From assembly GCA_943735955.1 (NCBI GenBank), contig OX030956.1:12665894-12729893 (forward strand): a stretch of 64,000 nt of DNA, read 5' to 3'. Made by a program: the position numbers and the translations under genes. A model generated the notes under the pieces. The model did no database searches. It worked only from the letters and a program-made list of their open reading frames with translations, and was not told the DNA's origin. Within the stretch, counting starts at the first letter, position 1; each line of letters begins with the position of its first letter. Source of the stretch: Piscicola geometra. Lineage: Eukaryota > Annelida > Clitellata > Hirudinida > Piscicolidae. This document shows positions 57,597 through 64,000 of the stretch, piece after piece.

Positions 57597-60500
57597 TCAA
57601 GAGTTGAACTTGTTGTATAATTCTCTAGATTGATTTAACAAAGAGTCGATCTTTCTGAGCATTTCTTCGTCGTTTTTTTCGTCGAAAGTAAGTATTTTAC
57701 TGGGGCCTACATTTGAAGGAGATCCATGCAGTAGTGAGGCAGGATCGTCATCGATGTATGAATTGTGGCCTGTCTTGTGTGTTGGTTCTGGTTGCTTCCT
57801 GGTAGAAACGAAAATGGAGGGTTTTTCCATAGGTTTGTCGTCTGCACTTGAAGGCATGTACTTCAACTCGTCGGTCAGAAGTTCCTCCGAACTTTTCTCA
57901 AGAAAAACTGTTGTTTTCATAATCTTAAGGAGAAATGGATTATGAATTTTAAAAATATTAATTATTTTAATTTCCATTAAATAAAGTTAATTATTTAACT
58001 AAAGTGTGTTTCTAATTAATATATTGAACCACCTGCACTTTACAGAAGAGCACCAGTAGCTTCAGGCAGTCTAGATCGAAAGGAAAACGAAGAGACGTTT
58101 CCTGGTGGTCGTGAAGGTCACTGGCTGAAGGGAAGGTGGTCGAGGAGGTTGCAGGTTTCAGCTGCAGTGGAAGTAGCGGCATCTGTTCAACTTCCTCCGG
58201 CTGCTTCAAGATGCTGGAGAGAAACTCCTGCAAAAGCCTGAACCTCTGGATCCTCTCGTCGCTGTAGCTGGAAACAATGAAGATGTTGTCTCTCGTCTTG
58301 ACACCCTTGCCACTCTCTTGTGGCAGTTTCCCTTGCAGTTTCTTCTCCTCAAGTTGCCGTATCATCTCTTCCATCTGGTTGCTTAGCGACTTCACCAAGC
58401 CCTCGACATCACTCCACTCAAACGTTCCAATTGCATCTTTGCTGCTGGATGAGCCCAGAAAAGCGGCCAGAGATTTGAAGGTGTTGTGAATAAGCAAGTA
58501 TAGTTTGTACAACAAACACCTTTGAAGTTCTTCTGTGTTGGCCTCTTGCCTTTCTAATAAAGACATTCCGCTCTTTCCAGAAAATGAAGGCAGTGTTAGG
58601 GCTTGTTTAGTTTGTTTGCTTTTAAAATTGTTTACCGAAGTTAGTTTGTCATAGAGGTCTTTGATTTCTCTAAATGATTGCATCCACTCATCAGTGGAGG
58701 GGGAACTGATGGAAAAGATGCTGAAGAGACGTTCCAACTGCATCTTCAGGCTGTTGCTCTGGAGGTGAGGGAGCGAGTTGTTGAAATGAAGATGATCAAA
58801 ATATAAGTTTTGCGTGGTATTTTCTATTTACAAGTTATGATATAAAAATGTAGAAATTAAATATTTTTACAATTCTCAGTTTTCTATGAGCCCCAACATC
58901 AAATAACTCATACGAAAAGTGTCATATTTTTCGAAAGAGTGATGGTATCTGAATCATTAATCTTGTATTTTACGGTTATTAACCAATTCATAACTCGATA
59001 TCAGGTGAAACCAACGTGAATTTGTAGCTCTACATTGTTGTTGCAAATCTTGCTCAAAAAGACGTTTTTAACCACAGGGTTCCAGACGCTCAGCTCAGTT
59101 CCCAGGAGGTTCCGCAAGATAAAGATCTGCAGTGGCAATGTGCTTACGAAATAAACGCCGATTTTATTTTATAGCAAAAATTTTCACATTTTCTCTATAT
59201 TTAAATCTTTATAATAATATAAAGTTAATAAGTGAGCATTAATGAATGAGGTTTTTATTTCATAGCAAAATTATATTCATCGTATTGATCAGTTCAAATA
59301 GCGGTTACAAGGCTCGAAAACACCGGTGGTACCGTGTTAGCGAGAAGAACAGCGGCTCGCTCGATCGAGTTCGATGAATCGACATTCAGGCGTATCGTAT
59401 CGACCACCAAGGCGTAAAAGATCGCCAGCAACTCCGTCAGGTTTTGCAGGTTCTCCTTCAGATGGCATCTTTGAGGAAGGATTTTTTTAGGATGCAAGTT
59501 AGGTATATATTTTGGTTTTTAATGGTACATTTTTTACTCTGAAAGTTAACTTGAGGATCTTTTTTACATGTTTTATAAAGAATCAAATTTCATTTTGAAA
59601 CGACAACATTTAAATATTGGGAAAAAATTGTAAAATGATGTTAAAATATTTGCAAATAATGAAAGAAGTAAAATTAACATCATACTTCTTCAAACGTAAA
59701 ATTATTGACTCACTTGAAACCCAATTCAATAGAACAATGTATCTTAGATTGTAACAATGTAACACTATAACATTGTAACATTGTAACACACAAAAGACAT
59801 ACTGTTCAGAGGGTGAGAGTGTCAGTGACAACGACACATCCTCCATCAAGTGGCGTCCAACCGCAACCAAGTCATGGACCTCTTCCAGAAAGACTGACCA
59901 CCCTATCACATCCCTCCTCCCTCCAATCGCCTCCATCTTTATGTGACTTATGGGTTTCTCTATTCTCCGGTAGATGGCACTGTCTGTGTTGTTTCAAAAC
60001 ATTTTGGAAATTTAATTTTTTTAATTATGAAATTTGCGTTTTCTTCATTGAATATTATTGAAATTAACTTTCTTTATTATATTAGAATAAATAAAATAAT
60101 AGCAAAAACATGTTAAAAAATTATTTTGATATTTGACCTAGATCGTTGATGGAAAGCTTGTTGATCTGGTAAGAACTTATCTGGTTCAGCAGATTTTCAA
60201 CTGCTTCCGAGTCACATTTTACAGATTTGAGAGGTTTCAAATGGTCGGAAGCGACTAGTTTAGCTGATAAAAAATTGGGAAAGTATTTTTAAAACATATA
60301 AAAGCGGCTAAGTCATAAACATTATTTTGTTTTTTTTATATAAATTAAAATTCATTGAAGAGTATTTAATGAATATAAAAGTAAGGATAATCTTGAAATT
60401 CTGTCTGAGTCCTGGGAAGAAGACAACTCACCAACACCAGCGTTGATCTGGTCGATCATTTCATAGGTTTTTCTCAATGGTTTTTCAATTCTGTATTGCC

Positions 60501-61236
60501 TCACAAAAGCGCAAATGTCGAAAACCTTTTTCACCAAGTTGTTCTTGCAAATCAAGAAGGAATCTCCCCCTTGCTCTTCTCTCATTTGGGCTTCCATGAA
60601 GTCTGTCGTTTATTTTCAATAAAGTACTATAAAATGAGATATAATCGATTAATTAAAGAAATTAAAGTTTAGTTTTATACAAGATCAATTTTTTTGTTAA
60701 AGTGGCTTTACTCCTAAAGAGATTATAGGCCAAAATAAGTGGTTTGTTACCCAAACGATTTTTAAATAGTCGCCAAGACTTTCAGAAATATTTTTTTTCT
60801 TAAATTATATTTTGTAACTTTATCAAACGTTCTTCAAATAACTATGCTCAATGATACGAAAACGTAATAAAAGTGAATAAATTCCATCACAACACGAACA
60901 GTGGTTGAGATCCATCAAGAGGATTCTCAAACTCCTTCGGAAGACTGCATCGACACTCCGCTCCACCACTTGTGCTGCCACCTTCACAAAGCCATGGAGA
61001 CTCGTGTGGAGATCTCGGATGGAAGAAATGTTGGCGGGAAGGGACGTCCTTTGGGAAGAAGACACTTCACAAATATCGTAGCCTGTTGAATGGTTTGGGT
61101 GAAACGATCGGAATGGGAGATTATTTAGCAGAGATAAGTTGGTTTGGAATGTTTTTTTATTTATTGAAATGATCGAGTTTTTCATACCTAACTGGCACAA
61201 AAGGTTTATCAAATTTCCCAAATTTGTCTTTTCCAT
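57597..61236 (-). CDS. Unrecognised helical 671-residue protein, nine exons
   Basis: Exons 61236-61188, 61082-60900, 60602-60432, 60263-60138, 59983-59803, 59468-59309, 59126-59034, 58758-58033 and 57923-57597 all join in phase with GT and AG at every junction, giving 671 codons from ATG to TGA. That consistency is strong evidence for a real gene. The protein is mostly amphipathic helix with many Leu, Glu and Lys residues and no obvious transmembrane segment, though a hydrophobic stretch lies around VFSSLVTAIIFILRNLLG (about residues 280-300). A coiled-coil-like segment sits near MEEMIRQLEEKKLQGK in the large eighth exon. A polar tail ends in KIDSLLNQSRELYNKFNS. I considered HEAT-like scaffold, tethering and kinetochore proteins but recognise no family motif, so no function is offered. 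It is divergently transcribed from UBA3 with 636 bases between the start codons. Codon use is normal for the region. Confidence 0.8.
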
Positions 61237-61872
61237 TTATGATGTTTGATCATGCACAACAGGTGTTTTAGACAGTTTTTATATTACAATCCGAGTAGAA
61301 AATAGTTTGGAAAGGTTGACAAGTGATATAAAAATCATTTTTATTTTCAAAATATTTTATTAAAGTGTTTAGAAATATTTGAGGCTTCAAATATTCATAT
61401 ATTTCTGATCTTTTTAAATAAATGTGTACTCCTTTAGTAGAAAAAATCATTATTAACTACACTCTCCACCATCTGTTAGCATTTATATGAGCTTGATGAT
61501 ATAAAGTGATAGGTAATATCTTATAATAGGTGATATTTCACAAAACTTAAATATGGATATTTCCAAGAGTCATATAATAAAGGTATACATATATTTTCTA
61601 TTAAAATCACTGAAATGAAAGAGATGAGAAGAGGTTTGAAAATTAATATTAACTATAAAAAATGTATATATGACGTTTATTATTAATAATATTCTAAATA
61701 AACGTTTGGAGTTTGAAACAAAACTTTAGCTACCTGAACTTAAAATATAATTAGTCATATCTCAAATTATAACTTGAGTTCTCTTTTAACCAATTTAGCA
61801 TTTAATTATTTTAATAAAATTTTGTATTTTAGAGATAAGAATAATTGGGTAGTTATATTATATTTATAAAAA
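61237..61872. promoter_or_regulatory. Head-to-head intergenic region, putative bidirectional promoter
   Basis: The 636 bases between the minus-strand ATG at 61236 and the UBA3 ATG at 61873 are AT-rich. No CpG-rich patch, clear TATA box pair or known motif is seen. The arrangement alone suggests shared or divergent promoter elements. Confidence 0.4.
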
Positions 61873-63874
61873 ATGGAGAGTAGTGATGTTTCTTTAACTG
61901 AATGGCCAGAAAAGTTCAACAATATTAGAAAGATTGTGGGGCGTTCAGGCCCCTTCTCTCCATCTGAGTTCCAGCCGGGAGTTGAAGTGAATTGAATTTC
62001 ATAATTTTGTAAATATCATTTTTTATCTCAAATTTTTTTTTTCTTCAGAATTTGGATTTCATTCAAAACACATGCAAAGTGTTGATAATTGGTGCTGGGG
62101 GCTTAGGCTGTGAGTTGCTGAAAAATTTGGTTGGTATATTTGTGCATATTTCTACTATTGAAACTAATAAATTAATTCTAACTAGGAAATTTATTCAAAA
62201 ATATTTAAATTGAATTATAAACGGGTTTGCATTCTCAGGCATTGATGGGCTTCAGGCTGATGCATGTGATTGACATGGACACCATAGACCTGTCGAACCT
62301 CAACAGACAATTCCTCTTCAGGTCGTTCAAACATTCAAATCTTCATCATCACTACTTCCACCAATCACTCCACCCTTCTACTTCCCTTCTTTACTCCTTC
62401 ACTCTCTCACCACTTTCTTTCAACCACTCCACCCTTCACCGACCAATCTACCCCCTCTTATAAACCACTCTACCAACATTCCCCAACAACCCCTCCCCCC
62501 CAACAACCCCCCCCCTTCCCCCCACAGACACTCAGACATAGGCAAGTCAAAAGCGGAAGTAGCTGCGTCCTTCATCAACAAGAGAGTTCCAGGCTGCAGT
62601 GTGACCCCGTTGGTGGTGGTGATGATGATGCTTTTGAGGGGGGTTCATGATGATGATGATGAAGATTTTAGCTGTGGTCGTGATGATGATGATTTTGGTG
62701 GTGGTCATGATGATGATTATGAGGATTTTAATGGTAGTGATGATGATGATAATGATAGTTATCAATGAAAACAATGATTCAATTTTTCCATAATTTTTAA
62801 TAATTTTTTTTAATTCAGACACTTTGCCAAGATCCAAGACTTTGACATGAACTTCTACAGAGGTTAGTTTCTGAATCACTTGTGGTTTCAAATCATAAAT
62901 ATCATCATCATCATGAATCATCATTATCATCATCATCATTATCATCATCATCATTATCATCATCATCATTATCATCATCATCATCATCATCATCACCATC
63001 ATCATCATCATTATCAACACCACAGGCTTCCATATAGTGGTGTGTGGCCTAGACTCGATAGTGGCTCGCAGATGGATCAATGGCTTGCTGGTATTTTGCC
63101 ATTTGTAATTTTACAAAATAAATTTGTATTTAATCATCATCATCGTCATCATAATCATCATCATCATCAATATAATCATCATCATCCTCATCATCACAAT
63201 CATCTTCATCGTTATCATCGTCACAACCATCACCACCATCAATACCACAGGTCAGCCTGCTAGTATACGACGAAGAAGGCGCCCTAGACCAAAGCTCAGT
63301 AGTTCCAATGGTGGATGGGGGCACGGAGGGTGCTAAGGGAAACGCCAGGGTGGTTCTCCCTGGGCTGACCGCCTGTGTTGAGTGCACCCTCGATTACTAT
63401 CCCCCCCAGGTGTTGTGGATGAGGGGGGTATTATGGTGTCTTGTAGGTGTTTCTTTGGTGTTTTTGTGGGTGGCTTTGGGGGGGTTGTTGAGGTTTGGTT
63501 TTTTTAACGTTTTGCATTTGCCACTATTATCATCATGATCATTTTCATCACAATCATCACCATCATCACGACCACCACCATTATTATTACCACCATCATC
63601 ACGACCACCACCATCATCACTATCACCACCACCACCACCACCACCACCATCATCACTACCAGCATCATCACTACCACCATCATCACCACCATCATCACCA
63701 CCACCACCATCATTACCACCACCATCACCACCACCACCATCATCACCATCATTACCACCACCACCACCAAGGTGAACTTCCCACTCTGTACCATAGCACA
63801 CACACCTCGTCTGCCTGAACACTGCATCGAGTACGCTCGTCTGCTCCTCTGGCCTAAAGAGAACCCTTTTCGAG
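61873..63874 (+). CDS. UBA3: NEDD8-activating enzyme E1 catalytic subunit UBA3 (3' part beyond window)
   Basis: Eight exons join in phase: 61873-61986, 62049-62129, 62239-62321, 62528-62608, 62819-62862, 63026-63090, 63251-63409 and 63772-63874, about 243 codons, with a phase-1 donor at the end. RSGPF is followed by the adenylation domain with [13 protein letters not shown] (nucleotide loop) and [17 protein letters not shown]. Next come [25 protein letters not shown] and [28 protein letters not shown] provides the first zinc-binding Cys pair. [15 protein letters not shown] contains the cysteine that forms the NEDD8 thioester. With APPBP1/NAE1 the enzyme adenylates NEDD8 and passes it to UBC12, driving cullin neddylation. 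All key residues visible are intact. The second Cys pair and the ubiquitin-fold domain should lie to the right of the window. Introns are short and full of CAT/CAC repeats. Confidence 0.95.
62625..62765. repeat. GAT-rich repeat at the UBA3 exon 4 donor side
   Basis: GGTGGTGATGATGATG and GATGATGAAGATTTTA words repeat three or four times with a ~45-base period, starting about 15 bases after the exon 4 donor (CCC|GTTGGTGG). No coding role is visible. Confidence 0.75.
62884..63250. repeat. CAT trinucleotide arrays around UBA3 exon 6
   Basis: (ATC/CAT)n at about 62898-63012 ends just before the exon 6 acceptor (CAACACCACAG). A second array at 63135-63240 runs into the exon 7 acceptor (AATACCACAG). 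Exon 6 is only 65 bases and sits between the two arrays. His- and Ile-rich ORFs in this area are repeat products. Confidence 0.85.
63533..63771. repeat. CAT/CAC array ending at the UBA3 exon 8 acceptor
   Basis: About 240 bases of CATCATCAC and CACCACCAC repeats terminate at CACCACCAAG|GTGAAC, the acceptor of the exon with the catalytic Cys. The acceptor is CAAG rather than the usual YAG after a T-rich tract, so the C/A repeat itself must serve as the recognition region. Confidence 0.85.
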
Positions 63875-63879
63875 GTGAA

Positions 63880-64000
63880 TGGGTGGATGGATTCGTGGGT
63901 GAATGGGTTGATGGATGAATGGGTGAATGGGTTGATGGATGTATGGGTGGATGGGTTGATGGATGAATGGGATATTTTGAATAGTGAATGGGTGGATGGG
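63880..64000. repeat. GAATGGGTKGATGGAT repeat after UBA3 exon 8
   Basis: GAATGGGTGGATGGAT, GAATGGGTTGATGGAT and similar 12-16-base units start a few bases into the intron, right after the exon 8 donor (CGAG|GTGAATGG), and run to the window edge. The donor GTGAATGG is itself like the repeat unit. Confidence 0.8.

Overview
The window is animal nuclear DNA. Its genes are split by many introns with ordinary GT..AG junctions, and their products (the WNK kinase, YY1, the NEDD8 E1 subunit UBA3) belong to metazoan or pan-eukaryotic families. Exons are fairly GC-balanced, while introns and spacers are AT-rich and packed with micro- and minisatellites. A nearly intact CR1/L2-type LINE is present. The overall style (Gln/Asn-rich expansions in regulators, GT, GAT and tetranucleotide arrays everywhere) suggests a lophotrochozoan invertebrate, perhaps a leech-like annelid. 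That placement is inference from style only; no species marker was seen.

Layout: (1) 0.8-11.25 kb, minus strand: 3' portion of a C2H2 zinc-finger regulator resembling TRERF1/ZNF541, with a single ~4 kb exon coding Gln, Asn, Asp and Gly-Cys tracts. (2) 11.25-14.1 kb: AT-rich spacer with an eroded LINE tail. (3) 14.1-14.9 kb, plus: two-exon claudin/PMP22-like four-pass membrane protein. (4) 15.6-18.95 kb, plus: complete five-exon YY1 gene, with a large minisatellite intron between the second and third fingers. (5) 19-23.9 kb: spacer with AC, GAT and 12-bp arrays. (6) 23.9-55.1 kb, minus: one WNK kinase gene of about 16 exons and about 2,900 codons, with an antisense LINE in intron 14 and satellite-filled introns. 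(7) 55.1-57.6 kb: spacer with a SINE/LINE-like 3' tail and one small GC-rich ORF. (8) 57.6-61.24 kb, minus: nine-exon gene for a 671-residue protein of no family I recognise. (9) 61.87 kb to the window edge, plus: UBA3, head to head with gene 8, first eight exons present.

Exon joins were made by eye by matching GT..AG sites and codon phase. All nine exons of gene 8, the five of YY1, the eight of UBA3 and nearly all of WNK join in phase. The genes do not form one pathway: YY1 and the zinc-finger protein are nuclear regulators, WNK is a chloride/osmotic-stress kinase, and UBA3 starts cullin neddylation. No convincing operon, CRISPR, tRNA or rRNA signal was seen. The most distinctive property is how often simple repeats run directly into splice sites; the LINE inside WNK and the low-complexity expansions in two regulators are the other points of interest.
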